Below, one piece after another: positions 1-10,173 of a stretch of 44,495 nt of DNA. Position numbers and translations under genes: made by a program. The stretch lies in contig JACSRX010000015.1 of assembly GCA_014879535.1 (NCBI GenBank), forward strand, positions 1 to 44,495. Reading direction: 5' to 3'. Position 1 is the stretch's first letter; each line of letters starts with the position of its first letter. The notes beneath the pieces are model-generated. The model did no database searches, had not been told where the DNA came from, and was given only the letters and a program-made list of their open reading frames with translations. Source of the DNA: Chthoniobacterales bacterium. GTDB lineage: Bacteria > Verrucomicrobiota > Verrucomicrobiia > Chthoniobacterales > JACTMZ01.

Positions 1-1
1 C

Positions 2-1042
2 ACCGGAGACGGCACGCCCGTCTTCACCAAGACCGGCAGCGGAGTGTTCATCGCTTCCGGCGCGGCGGGTAACAACAAATGGAACATTGCCAATGGCACG
101 GTCGTCGTCGGCGCGAATGGCGCCCTCTCGACCGGCACCTCCACAGCCGCACGCGCCATCGACTTGGGCTTCGACGGGACCTCCTCCACGACCAACAACG
201 TGGCCCTCTACGCGAGCAACGGCGTGACCGTGAGCAATTCGATCTACGTCGCCCCCAACGACGGCAGTGCGACACGCACGATCGGCGTGGCCGATGCCTC
301 GTCCGCAGCGACCTTCAACAACGAGATTTACTTGCATGGAAGCGCACGTCTCGAGGCGGCCTCGGGATCGCAGGCAACCTTCTCGGGCAATCTCATCAAC
401 ACCGGAGGCGTCGAGAAGATCGGATCCGGGACCGTGACGCTGAGCGGCAACAACACCTTCAGCGGGGACACGCTCGTCTCTGCGGGGACGCTGAAACTGG
501 ATTCCGCCTCGGGGGGCGCCTTGGCGGCGACGGATTCGCTGACGGTGGACGATACGGCGGTGCTGCTCCTCTCCCGCAGCAACCAAGTGAACGATTCCGC
601 CGATGTGACCCTTTCCGGCGGCACGATCCAGCGTGACGGCGAGGTGAATGAGGTGTTCGGGAATCTGAACCTGACGCAGGCCTCGTTCCTTGATTACGGA
701 TCCGGCGCGGTCGGGCAACTCCGTTTCGGCACTTACAGTGCGGAGTTCCTGCTCACGGTGGGCAACTTCGCAGCCGGGAACACCCTGCTCTTCGGGAGCG
801 ACCTCACCTCGGTGATCACCGATACGGAGTTGTTCTCATTCAGCAGCGAAATTTCCTACGACTGGAATGGCGACACCAGCACCTTCACCATCACGGCGAT
901 TCCGGAACCTTCCGCTTATGCGGCGGCAGCGGGGCTGCTTGGCATGATGCTCTGGCCGGCGCGCCGGCGCATCGTCCGCGACACGAAGCGTATCCTCGGG
1001 TTGCGCGCTCCGATGCGAGACCGCCTGCGCCGGGCGGCCTGA
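2..1042 (+). CDS. PEP-CTERM protein with autotransporter-associated beta-strand repeat, 5'-truncated
   Basis: The reading frame is open from the left edge, so the true start lies outside the window; the GTG at 44 is only an internal codon. The visible 346 residues are Gly/Ser/Thr/Asn-rich, as in a secreted beta-helix. One segment (around nt 400-510, containing GSGTVTLSGNNTFSG and AGTLKLD) matches the autotransporter-associated beta-strand repeat. The C-terminus carries a PEP-CTERM sorting signal: IPEPSAY, a hydrophobic stretch, then the basic cluster PARRR. In this family the signal is cut by an exosortase and the protein ends up in the envelope or outside the cell. Oddly, about 23 residues follow the basic cluster, whereas most such signals end within a few residues of it. 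The ligand or role cannot be told from sequence. Confidence 0.85.
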   Translation, partial: TGDGTPVFTKTGSGVFIASGAAGNNKWNIANGTVVVGANGALSTGTSTAARAIDLGFDGTSSTTNNVALYASNGVTVSNSIYVAPNDGSATRTIGVADASSAATFNNEIYLHGSARLEAASGSQATFSGNLINTGGVEKIGSGTVTLSGNNTFSGDTLVSAGTLKLDSASGGALAATDSLTVDDTAVLLLSRSNQVNDSADVTLSGGTIQRDGEVNEVFGNLNLTQASFLDYGSGAVGQLRFGTYSAEFLLTVGNFAAGNTLLFGSDLTSVITDTELFSFSSEISYDWNGDTSTFTITAIPEPSAYAAAAGLLGMMLWPARRRIVRDTKRILGLRAPMRDRLRRAA

Positions 1043-1062
1043 TACGGTTGTCGTCTCTCACC

Positions 1063-1097
1063 AAACCGCCGTGGTTCCCAAGGCCGCGGCGGTTTTT
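1063..1097 (+). terminator. Rho-independent terminator after the PEP-CTERM gene
   Basis: A perfect 9-bp inverted repeat, AAACCGCCG (1063-1071) and CGGCGGTTT (1087-1095), closes a 15-nt loop and runs into TTTTT (1093-1097). It lies 21 nt after the stop codon and separates this gene from the next. Confidence 0.8.
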
Positions 1098-1270
1098 GCT
1101 TTTCGGGTGGGGGCGGGCATTCCGAGTGTCGCCTCCTTGAACAAAAATCCCCGATCGCTGTCAAAATTACCGGGTTGATCGCGGTGCAGGAGTGCTCCGG
1201 GCACCTGTTACAGACCATGAGGCGCAAACTTGACTTAGCAGCCATTCGAGGCGAGGGTTTTGCACCCCCA

Positions 1271-4200
1271 ATGTTTAAGCGCCCCTCTGCGCCGCGGAGG
1301 CTCCACTTGGCCCTCCTCGGCGTTCTTTTTTTGTTTGCCCAAGCTCCCGCCCTGCGGGCCGAGGCGATGCTGCAGTTGTTCAACGTCTCCTGGGCCGAGG
1401 TCGCCCAGAAAATGCCGGAGCTTGCCGAGGCCGGATACAACTCCATCTGGCTGCCGCCGCCGACGAAGGCTTCGGGCGGGTTGTCGGTCGGCTATGACCT
1501 CTGGGACCCGTTCGACTTGGGGTCGAAGGACCAGCGCAACACGGTGCGCACGCGTTACGGCACGGAAGCCGAACTGCTGCACATGATGGAGGTCGCCCAC
1601 CGCTTCGGCATCCGCATCTATTTCGACAACATCATGAACCACCGGGCCTTTGATGTTCCCGGTTACAATGAGAACACCCCGATCGACATTTATCCGGGAA
1701 TGGTTCCGGAGGATTTCCACCTCCGCAAAACCGAGGATGGCTTTTACCGCAAGTGGGACAACACCCGCGATTGGAGCAGCGCCTGGCAGGTTCAGAACCT
1801 CGGCTTGGCCGACCTCATCGACATCGCCCATGAGACGCCCAATGCCAACTTCGGCATGTCCGAGGGCTCAACCCATCCGAAGTATTCCTTCGTGCGCGAC
1901 CTCGAGCGGCCGGCGCAATACGACCGGGATGCCGGCGGCAATGTCGTCTATTTCGGCTGGCTGATCGACAGAGCCCGCACCGCCCTCGGCACGAATGCCA
2001 CACCGGAACAGCTCCGTCTCCACGCGCGGCAATACGTGGCGGACAATGCCGAGGCCTACAAGGAGGATGTGGGTGGTTACCTGATCCGGGCGGCCCGCTG
2101 GGAGATGGACCGCACCAAGGCGGACGGACTGCGCCTCGACGCGGTCAAGCACGTGCCGGATTACTTCTTCGGCCAGCAGTCCGGCGCCAACAAGGACTCG
2201 AGCGACGCCGGCTACCTCGGCGGGGTGCAGCGGCAATTCAACCTCACGCGCGGCTTCAGCGATGCCAACCACCGCGATTCGGTCTTCGACGAGAAGAAGG
2301 CCCGCGATGACGCGATGGTCTTCGGCGAGCACCTCGGGCAGCCGCCCGGTTACGGCGGCTACTGGGATGCGGGCATGCGCTTGGTGGACAACGACCTGCG
2401 CTCGTCGCTCAACGGCCGGCTTGGAAACCCCTCGGCCGGCCTGCAGGGCCTCGACCAACCGGGGGCGGGCGGCTTCGCTGCCGGGCTGGGCATCACCCAT
2501 GCCAACAGCCATGACAGCGACTATGCGGCGCAGAAAGAATGGCAGCATGCCTACTACATGACCCGCGAGGGCATGGGGCTCATCTATTCGGACGGCTTCA
2601 ACAAGGCGGAGACCCTCGGCGAATCGGGCGGTGCGTTCCCGCGCCATGCCAACACCCAATATCTCGGACAATTCGGCGACCCGCGCATCCCGAACATCCT
2701 CAAGATCCACAACGATTTCGCCCGCGGCATCCAGGAGGGGCGTTGGGCGGACAACGACTACGTGGCGTTCGAGCGGCGTGACAACCGCAATCCGGATGGT
2801 TCCACACGAAGCGGCACCGCGGCCGGGGAGATCACCATGGTCGTGATGATGAACGACAACACCGCCCAAGGTCAGGCGCGCAACATCAGCACCAGTTTCC
2901 CGACCAACGCCTACCTCTACCAATATGCCACAGGTCCGAACGGATCGGGCATGGTCGGATTCTACAAGTATGCCAACGAACTGGGCGGCACGATCGTGCC
3001 CGGCGGCGGATATTTCGTCTTCGGCTACCGCACCCCCGAGACATCCGGTCTGTGGGACAGCCCGATCACCCTCCACCAGAACGGTGCGGAGGCGCCGCGC
3101 ATCACCGTCACGCGCAAGGACGGCCGTGATGGTGACAAGAGTTTCAATCCCTACGGTCTCGCCAACCGCGGTTACCCGACCAACTCGACCCCGGCGGATT
3201 ACACCTACCAGACGACGGTTCCGGTGGTGAAAGGCGGGGCGCCTCTCACCATTGTCGCCCGGGCGGACGGCTCGGCCGAGAACATCCTCCTCAAGCTCGA
3301 CGGCGGCGTGAATCTCAACGGCACCAACCGCCTCGGTTCCGACCCGGCGTTCCGCGACAACCCCCCGGGGCTCCGCACGGACGTGTTCCTCGGCTACGAG
3401 CAGCCGGCCTTCCTCGACCGCCAGCATCCGGAAAAGTTCGCGGCCCGCAATGTCGATCGCAACCAGACCGGGTCCGGCGGCGCGGAAACCTACGTCAAGA
3501 CCATCGGCGGAGGAGTTTCGGTCAACGACGGTCCGACCGGCGCCAATGATTACAACACCTACAGCGGCAATGTGGCGATGTGGGTTTACCACAATCCGAC
3601 CGACACGGTCGGCGGCCCCAACGGCACGAATGGCGTCGGAGACCAGCAGTTCAATGAATCCGGATCCGACATTGTCATCTGGGCCAAGAGCAATTCGGTG
3701 GGCGGCGGCTTCCAGATGCGTGTGTATTACACGCTGGACGGAAGCTTCCCCGAGGGTGCGGGTGGCATCGGACGCGGAACCACCAAAGTTGCCAACCTGA
3801 CGTTCCGCCACAACCAGGGTGCGGACGACTGGTGGGGCTCCGCGAACATCCCCAAGCCTGCCCCGGGAACCGTCCTCACCTACAAGATCGGCACCTACAA
3901 GAACGAGAACACCGGGGCCCCGTCATGGTGGCCCGCCGATGCGGCCAGCGTGAGCTACAAGAAGAAGATGCTCACCACCTTCCGGGTGGCCGATTTCGAC
4001 CCGGCGACCGTCCAGCATTTCCCGCACAACGACTATGCGCGGACCCCGGATTACACCAAGCCCTACAACGAGTGGCCGTGGGCGCTGCAGACCGGGTTGT
4101 CCGAGGGCTTCCATGTGCTCCGCTCGCGTGCCTTCCTCAACCGCGGGGCCAACGAGGCGCCGCTTTACCAGACGTTCACCCAGGTCTTCTACTACGATGC

Positions 4201-7200
4201 GCAGACCCCGCAGGGCGCGATCATGTTCCCGCAGAACAACGGCGACACCGTGGGCGGTTCGAGCTACGAGATGGTCGTCCGCACCGACCTGACCGTCGAG
4301 GAAGTCTGGTATCACATCACGGACACGGACAGCACCAACGACGATGCAGCCACCCGCCAGGTCAACGGCAACGGGGCGGGCTTCGAGCCCTTCACCGATT
4401 CGAACCAGAATGGCGTCCGCGACAGCAACGAACCGTTCACCGATGTCAATGGCAACGGCGTTTACGACACCACCTTGTCCCAAGGTTGGGCCAAGGCCGT
4501 CGAGGTCACCCCGAGTCCCTCCATCAGCAGCCCGCATCAGAAGGAATGGCGGCTGCGCTACAACAACATCCCGGCGACAGGCGCGGGCACGGTGACCATC
4601 CGGTTGCTGGAGGCCTCCTCGTCCCGCAACCTCACGCTGGATGCGGCTTCCGCCCATGTGACCGAGTTGAACAGGAATGTCGAGACGCGGGGTCCCGACG
4701 AGCGTGTCAACATCGCCTGGCCGCAGCACGACGGCGACCGCGTGGATGACAACTACGTGCTCAAGGTCTACTTCACCAAGGCGCTGGCCGACGGCACGAC
4801 CACCGAGAGCCTCAAGGAGCGGTTCACCTTCAGCATCGCCAGCACGCAGTCCGGGGAAAACACCGACCCCGTGATCCAGCCGCGCGACAACTTCGCCATC
4901 AGCTACAACATCAACGACCAGTTCCACGAGTTGGCCATCCCGCTGCCGAATCTCTACAACGACATTGCCGACTTCCTGCACACGTTGAAGGTTGTTTACC
5001 GGTTCCCCGACGGGCGCGAGCGCGAGGCGGTGCGCCTCGTCACGGCCAACCCGAGCACCAAGCCTTTTGTCCGCATCACGCGCCCGACGGAGCTGGGTTC
5101 CGACGGACGCCCCACCGAGATCATCCTGCCTGACGGCCCGGGCGCCGATGCCGCGGATTATGTGGTGCAGGTGGAGACCAGCACGAGCGTGACGAACGCC
5201 CCCGTTCTCACGGGAATCACCACAGCCGGGGCACCCTCGCAGAGCACCAGCGGCAACACCAAGACGTGGAGTTATCTCTGGAACATCACGGCGCCGGGCA
5301 ATTACTTCATCACCGCCGAAGCCAACCTCAACGGGCAAAGCACCACGACTGGACGCAACGCGCGCGTGGTCCTGCGGCAGGTCGTGGAATCGTCCGGCAG
5401 CGACGACGGGGACGACGACAATGACGGCCTGGTCAACATCGACGAGACAAACCAGCGACCGTTGCCCACGACCAATCCGGAGACCTGGAACAACGGTGAT
5501 GTTCACATTCACTATGCCACCGGACGCTCTCTCCCGGTCAGCCCGGACAGCGACGGCGACGGCCTGCCGGATGCCATGGAGGTCGGTTGGCGCACGGCCG
5601 GCTCCGCAACGGACATCGAGGCCGACACCAACGGGGACGGCTACCCGAACTTCATCGGCGATCTCGATCCGCCCCTCTACGCGGTCCTCGAGAACCACGG
5701 GTTCGTTCCCGGTGTCGGTTCTGCAAGCCAGGGGGACAGCCGCACCAGGCAGGCGGCCGGATCGGTGACCGATCCTTCGAGCCCGGACAGCGACGGCGAC
5801 GGTCTGCCCGACGGCGTCGAGGATGCCAACCGCAACGGATGGGTGGACGGGGACGGAAAGTCGCTGCCTCCCGATGCGACGCGCGAGCAATATGCCACCC
5901 ACAGGCCGAATGCCGGCGATTGGCCGAACAACATCATCGAGTCGTTCGAGGCTTGGCGCGAAACCACGCCGACCAAATCCGACAGCGATGGCGACGGTCT
6001 CAGCGACGGCTACGGCGAGGACAAGAACTTCAACGGACGCACGGACCTCTTCCTCAAGGCCGAGAACGGCACGCTCACCGAGTTGCTCCTCAGCGCCCCG
6101 GCCAATGCCGCATTCCGTGTCGGTGACGCGACCTCGCGTGCCGTCAATTATCCGGCGCTGTTGGCTGCCTACTCGCCGGGCGGGGGCGGAACCTCCCAGA
6201 CAGGCGGTTGGCCGAAGCTCCTCATCATCGAAACCGATCCGCTCAACACGGACACCGACGGCGACGGTCTGCCCGACGGGTGGGAGGTCAACCACGGCCT
6301 CGATCCCCTGGACAACGGCACCTACAACTTCCGCATCGGCGGAGCCGGCAATCCGGTCAACGGTGCCGACGGGGATCCCGACGGCGACGGCTTCACGAAC
6401 TCCCAGGAATTGGCCGCCGGAACGCACCCGAACCAAACCAACACCGGCGGTGGCGGTCCGGGCGAGGGTTCCATCAACATCGGGACCTTCATGGATTGGA
6501 ACCACAACGACATGCTTGTCCTCGACGAATACAACGAGGGCGGCAGCCAGGGGGCCGATGTTTACCGCACCAACGAGTATGACAACTCGCGTGACATCGT
6601 CGCCTTCTCGTTCCGCGACGGCGGCGAGGAGGATGGCCGGGTTTACTTCCGCATCGATTTCCTCGACCTCGCCCCGAATGCCTGGGAGGGGCAGGTCGAT
6701 GCCTACATCGTCATCGACACCGGCAACCCGGCGGTCGGCGAGCGCGCCCTGCCGAACGAGGTGGACATCGCGACCGACATGCGTTGGGAGGCTGTGGTGG
6801 CGGTTTACGGCCAGAATTTCGGATCGATCTTCGTCGACACCCAGCGTGCGAACAACACGACGACCCAGTTCCAGGCACCGGACGCCTCGTTCGGCATCAG
6901 CACCCGCAGCTTCGGCGGCCTCAGCCAGGCGGCATGGTCCAGCCGTTACGATGCGGTCGAGGTTTCGGTGGACCGCCAGCACCTGATCGATGCCGGGTGG
7001 CTCGGAGACCCGAACACGCTGAACTTCCAGGTGTTCACCACGATGCCCAACACGATCGGAGCCGGGTCCGGCAACATCTCCGGGCGCAACGACATCCGCG
7101 ACACGATCTACGACGACTGGCTGGCATCGGACTACTGGAAGGATCAGGACAACATCAGCCTCAACGGCAAGCTCTCCGGCTATTTCGGGCGCAACAGCTC

Positions 7201-9649
7201 GAACGACCGCAACAAGTCGGCCAAGGTCATGCTCCTCGCCCACGGCAACCAGGCGATCCAACCGGCGAGTGTCACGCAGTCCCTCGTGCGCAGCGGTTCG
7301 CCGGCGGTCGGCTATTCGCGCCTGATTGAAACCCACGAGGCCTACAATGCGCCGCTCACCCTGCATCTCACACCGACGCTGGCCTCCGCGCTCCAATGGG
7401 CGAAGAACCCTGCGGCCGGGGCGTGGCCGAACAATGACGGACCGACGTTCAATGGGCGCGTTCGGGATCTGGTGGCCGCCGGCCGGGTGTCGCTGCTCGG
7501 CTCGACCTTTGCCGACCATGTGCCGAAATACTTCCTGCAGGCCTTCAACAACGCCAACAAGGAGGTGTCCGAGCAGTTCCTCGACGGCATCTACGGCAGC
7601 GGTTCGCCGGTCGCCTCGCGCAGCGTCTTCTGGGCCTCGGAGCGCGTCCTCGACACGACGTCCGTCGAGATCATCAAGAACATGGGCTATGGCTACACCT
7701 TTGCCGACCAGATGCGCCATTTCCTCAAGTGGTTCGGCCGCTCGTCAGCCCTCGGCACCGCAGGTTACCGGATCAACGAGGTGAACGGCGTGAAGATTTT
7801 CCCGATCCACGACGTCACCAGTGAGTATCTCGACCAGACGCTCGACGAGGGTTCCAGCCTCGCGGTCCGCCAGCTCCTCTCGCGCCGCTCGCGCAGCGGC
7901 GTGCAGGACCAGGTCGTGGTCCTCTGGCGCGACCTCAACGACTTCCAGAGCAACACCCGCGCATCCACCTATGATGCCAACGTCCGGTGGCTGGCGAGCC
8001 GACCGTGGATCCGCGTGGTCACCGCCGGCCAGATCGCCGGCAACCAGATCAGCTACAAGGGCGAGGACGGCAACACCTACACCAACTGGGGCACCGTCAA
8101 TCGCGGCAACGGCCAGACCCTGGTGCAGTCCGCCAAGGATTGGGTGAACTGGGCCAGCACGGAGAATTACGACAACTGGTTCAACCGCCTGAAGACCCAG
8201 ACCTTCGGCGCGGCGACCGAGTTCGGCCAGGTCGGCGTGAGCGGCCATGCCAACGCGGCATGGAACGCCGTGAATGGCACGACGGCACCGAACCTGCAGC
8301 AGGTCGCCCGCGCGGTGATCGGCGGGGCCATGTTCCAGACGGCCTTCCATTTCCCGGCCCAATCCACCGACCTGAGCAAGTTCAGCACGGGCGACTACAT
8401 CAATCCCGCGTCGCAGACAGGGCAGACGATGGCGGATTTCGCCCGCAACACTCAGGCGCAGGCCCGCTTTGCGAAGGTTTACGGGCGGGTGCAGCAGTGG
8501 GCTTCGGCGGCAGGTTCCGGAACGCTTGCGGCCTCCGCGGAGGATGTCGATCTGGACGGCAGCAATGAATACCTGCTCTACAACAACCGCGTCTTCGCCG
8601 TGTTCGAGGCCAAGGGCGGCCGCATGACGGCGGCGTGGCTGCGCAATCCCTCGAACGGCAAGATCTGGCAGGTGGCGGGCAATTTCGCGGCCTACAGCAA
8701 CACGGATACCGAGGACGAGGGGACCACGCACGCCACAGCCTACCGCACCAGCGGGTTCAAGGATTGGTGGACGATCACCGGTGGCATCGGAAGCAATGCC
8801 GGCGTCAACGCCACCTACACGGTGACCCCCGCGACGGGCGGTGAGGTTGGCTGGGTGTTCAGCACCGGCGGCGTCAGCAAGAAGATCACGCTGCCTGATG
8901 CCGTCCGGGGGCAGCTCACCGCGAGCTACACGCTGAGCGGCCCGAGCAAGCTGTTTGTGCGCTTCGGCCTCTCGCCGAACATCCTCGACCTCATGCTCCG
9001 CGGCCATGCGGGCCTCGGCAACGAGATCATCAACGGCTCCCGTGCCATCCTCTCGAACACGAGCGGGGGAGACCTCGTGCGTGCGTGGGTCGATGCCCCC
9101 CAGATCAACGCTTCCGCCGTCGATGTCGAGGGTGCCACGACCACCGTTCTCCGCCGCAACCAGGCCCAGACCCACCAAGTCGAGGCGGAGCTCACCGGCG
9201 CGGGGCCGCATCTGGTGGTGCTCGGATTCGACGAGGGTGCCGATGACACGGGCTTCACCGACGGCATCCCGGATTTCTGGTGGGATCAGCATTCCATCGC
9301 CCCCGGAGACCGCGTGGCTTCCGCCGATCCCGACGGGGACGGTTTGAGCAACATGGACGAATACATCTTCGGATCGAATCCGAAGAATTCCGCCAGCGGG
9401 CGCCCCCACGTGGGCGTCGTGCGCGACGGCACGGGCTTCCATGTCACCTTCCCGACCGTTCCGGGCCGCATTTACACGGTGGTGCGCCGCAGCAGCCTGG
9501 GCAGCGGCGGCTGGACTCCCGTGACCAATGTGGCCGGGGGCCAGACCAACCCGGTTGCCGGCGACGGGGGAAGCAAGACCGTCACGGAAACCGGTCTCAA
9601 CGGCACGGCAGCACGATTCTACCGCGTCGAGGTGACACTCGGGGAATAA
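1271..9649 (+). CDS. Giant secreted amylolytic protein: GH13 plus GH57-like domain with calcium-binding repeats
   Basis: The protein has 2,792 residues. I chose the ATG at 1271 because it gives a signal peptide cut after ALRA (residue 30); an in-frame TTG at 1175 would bury it. Residues 33-620 are a GH13 alpha-amylase domain with all four regions: DNIMNH (D119-H124), GLRLDAVKH (nucleophile D290), FGEH (acid/base E353) and NSHD (D415). Beta-sandwich segments follow. Residues 1375-1715 hold about six TSP3-type repeats (DSDGDGLPD and similar), with another near 2683. Residues 1735-1950 resemble the glucodextranase-type DOMON-like module. Residues 1980-2350 look like GH57: LVAAGRVSLLGSTF, then FWASERVLD with candidate nucleophile E2124. 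The C-terminus is a small module ending YRVEV. It probably degrades alpha-glucan outside the cell; the substrate is inferred from the families only. Confidence 0.85.
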   Translation: MFKRPSAPRRLHLALLGVLFLFAQAPALRAEAMLQLFNVSWAEVAQKMPELAEAGYNSIWLPPPTKASGGLSVGYDLWDPFDLGSKDQRNTVRTRYGTEAELLHMMEVAHRFGIRIYFDNIMNHRAFDVPGYNENTPIDIYPGMVPEDFHLRKTEDGFYRKWDNTRDWSSAWQVQNLGLADLIDIAHETPNANFGMSEGSTHPKYSFVRDLERPAQYDRDAGGNVVYFGWLIDRARTALGTNATPEQLRLHARQYVADNAEAYKEDVGGYLIRAARWEMDRTKADGLRLDAVKHVPDYFFGQQSGANKDSSDAGYLGGVQRQFNLTRGFSDANHRDSVFDEKKARDDAMVFGEHLGQPPGYGGYWDAGMRLVDNDLRSSLNGRLGNPSAGLQGLDQPGAGGFAAGLGITHANSHDSDYAAQKEWQHAYYMTREGMGLIYSDGFNKAETLGESGGAFPRHANTQYLGQFGDPRIPNILKIHNDFARGIQEGRWADNDYVAFERRDNRNPDGSTRSGTAAGEITMVVMMNDNTAQGQARNISTSFPTNAYLYQYATGPNGSGMVGFYKYANELGGTIVPGGGYFVFGYRTPETSGLWDSPITLHQNGAEAPRITVTRKDGRDGDKSFNPYGLANRGYPTNSTPADYTYQTTVPVVKGGAPLTIVARADGSAENILLKLDGGVNLNGTNRLGSDPAFRDNPPGLRTDVFLGYEQPAFLDRQHPEKFAARNVDRNQTGSGGAETYVKTIGGGVSVNDGPTGANDYNTYSGNVAMWVYHNPTDTVGGPNGTNGVGDQQFNESGSDIVIWAKSNSVGGGFQMRVYYTLDGSFPEGAGGIGRGTTKVANLTFRHNQGADDWWGSANIPKPAPGTVLTYKIGTYKNENTGAPSWWPADAASVSYKKKMLTTFRVADFDPATVQHFPHNDYARTPDYTKPYNEWPWALQTGLSEGFHVLRSRAFLNRGANEAPLYQTFTQVFYYDAQTPQGAIMFPQNNGDTVGGSSYEMVVRTDLTVEEVWYHITDTDSTNDDAATRQVNGNGAGFEPFTDSNQNGVRDSNEPFTDVNGNGVYDTTLSQGWAKAVEVTPSPSISSPHQKEWRLRYNNIPATGAGTVTIRLLEASSSRNLTLDAASAHVTELNRNVETRGPDERVNIAWPQHDGDRVDDNYVLKVYFTKALADGTTTESLKERFTFSIASTQSGENTDPVIQPRDNFAISYNINDQFHELAIPLPNLYNDIADFLHTLKVVYRFPDGREREAVRLVTANPSTKPFVRITRPTELGSDGRPTEIILPDGPGADAADYVVQVETSTSVTNAPVLTGITTAGAPSQSTSGNTKTWSYLWNITAPGNYFITAEANLNGQSTTTGRNARVVLRQVVESSGSDDGDDDNDGLVNIDETNQRPLPTTNPETWNNGDVHIHYATGRSLPVSPDSDGDGLPDAMEVGWRTAGSATDIEADTNGDGYPNFIGDLDPPLYAVLENHGFVPGVGSASQGDSRTRQAAGSVTDPSSPDSDGDGLPDGVEDANRNGWVDGDGKSLPPDATREQYATHRPNAGDWPNNIIESFEAWRETTPTKSDSDGDGLSDGYGEDKNFNGRTDLFLKAENGTLTELLLSAPANAAFRVGDATSRAVNYPALLAAYSPGGGGTSQTGGWPKLLIIETDPLNTDTDGDGLPDGWEVNHGLDPLDNGTYNFRIGGAGNPVNGADGDPDGDGFTNSQELAAGTHPNQTNTGGGGPGEGSINIGTFMDWNHNDMLVLDEYNEGGSQGADVYRTNEYDNSRDIVAFSFRDGGEEDGRVYFRIDFLDLAPNAWEGQVDAYIVIDTGNPAVGERALPNEVDIATDMRWEAVVAVYGQNFGSIFVDTQRANNTTTQFQAPDASFGISTRSFGGLSQAAWSSRYDAVEVSVDRQHLIDAGWLGDPNTLNFQVFTTMPNTIGAGSGNISGRNDIRDTIYDDWLASDYWKDQDNISLNGKLSGYFGRNSSNDRNKSAKVMLLAHGNQAIQPASVTQSLVRSGSPAVGYSRLIETHEAYNAPLTLHLTPTLASALQWAKNPAAGAWPNNDGPTFNGRVRDLVAAGRVSLLGSTFADHVPKYFLQAFNNANKEVSEQFLDGIYGSGSPVASRSVFWASERVLDTTSVEIIKNMGYGYTFADQMRHFLKWFGRSSALGTAGYRINEVNGVKIFPIHDVTSEYLDQTLDEGSSLAVRQLLSRRSRSGVQDQVVVLWRDLNDFQSNTRASTYDANVRWLASRPWIRVVTAGQIAGNQISYKGEDGNTYTNWGTVNRGNGQTLVQSAKDWVNWASTENYDNWFNRLKTQTFGAATEFGQVGVSGHANAAWNAVNGTTAPNLQQVARAVIGGAMFQTAFHFPAQSTDLSKFSTGDYINPASQTGQTMADFARNTQAQARFAKVYGRVQQWASAAGSGTLAASAEDVDLDGSNEYLLYNNRVFAVFEAKGGRMTAAWLRNPSNGKIWQVAGNFAAYSNTDTEDEGTTHATAYRTSGFKDWWTITGGIGSNAGVNATYTVTPATGGEVGWVFSTGGVSKKITLPDAVRGQLTASYTLSGPSKLFVRFGLSPNILDLMLRGHAGLGNEIINGSRAILSNTSGGDLVRAWVDAPQINASAVDVEGATTTVLRRNQAQTHQVEAELTGAGPHLVVLGFDEGADDTGFTDGIPDFWWDQHSIAPGDRVASADPDGDGLSNMDEYIFGSNPKNSASGRPHVGVVRDGTGFHVTFPTVPGRIYTVVRRSSLGSGGWTPVTNVAGGQTNPVAGDGGSKTVTETGLNGTAARFYRVEVTLGE

Positions 9650-9659
9650 GCCCTGAAGT

Positions 9660-10139
9660 TCAGTGGGCGTGTCCGCCATGGCTGCCGGTGCCATGGTCGC
9701 AGGTGCAGGCGTATTCGGGCCGATTGCACCCTCCGCAAAGTTCCGCATGGTAATCGATGCGGAAGTTCTGCGGTTTCGTATCCGGGGTGTTCCGGATTTG
9801 CAGGACGATGCGGTAGCCGTCGCCTTCCGGCAGGACGTCCTTGGAGACGAAGGCGTCAACGGTCTTTTCGAATTCCAGCTTTGCCTTTCCCGCCGGCGCT
9901 TCCGCGATGACTGTCACGGTTTGTCCGGCGGGGGCGGCCGGTTTCATGTCCTCTCCGTGGAATGTCACGCTGACTTTCCTGTCGGGCTGGACGAAAAATT
10001 CGGCGTGGCCGCCCTCGACTTCGATGATCCGGCCGCCTTTGGGGCCGGGGATGATTTTGCCGTGACCGTGTTCTTCTCCGGCAGGTGCTCCGGAAGCGAT
10101 GAGCAGCAGTGCAAACAGGGATGGGATGAGTTTTTTCAT
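9660..10139 (-). CDS. His/Cys-rich periplasmic protein closing the metal-efflux operon
   Basis: The protein has 159 residues. I start it at MKKLIPSLF, which gives a standard signal peptide ending at SGAPAG. After the cleavage site comes EEHGHGK. A beta-rich core (around GPKGGRIIEVEGGHAEFF) resembles small proteins found beside Czc-type pumps. The C-terminal 30 residues carry CGGC, then CTCDHG, and end SHGGHAH, a pattern that could bind soft or borderline metal ions. It is the last gene of the minus-strand operon, 34 nt after an outer-membrane factor, and converges on the amylase gene with only 10 nt between the stops. A periplasmic metal buffer or chaperone is my inference; no enzyme motif is visible. 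Confidence 0.7.
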   Translation of the reverse strand: MKKLIPSLFALLLIASGAPAGEEHGHGKIIPGPKGGRIIEVEGGHAEFFVQPDRKVSVTFHGEDMKPAAPAGQTVTVIAEAPAGKAKLEFEKTVDAFVSKDVLPEGDGYRIVLQIRNTPDTKPQNFRIDYHAELCGGCNRPEYACTCDHGTGSHGGHAH

Positions 10140-10173
10140 GGATGGATGTTGTTGGTTTTTGGTTTCGGAAAAA

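Noticed and set aside
1175-1270. An upstream TTG start for the giant amylase
   Set aside because: It would place about 32 residues before a textbook signal peptide that begins at the ATG at 1271.
3923-7720. A 1,265-codon open frame antisense to the giant amylase
   Set aside because: The plus strand has clear domains through this region. The antisense protein is Val/Arg/Asp-rich without motifs.
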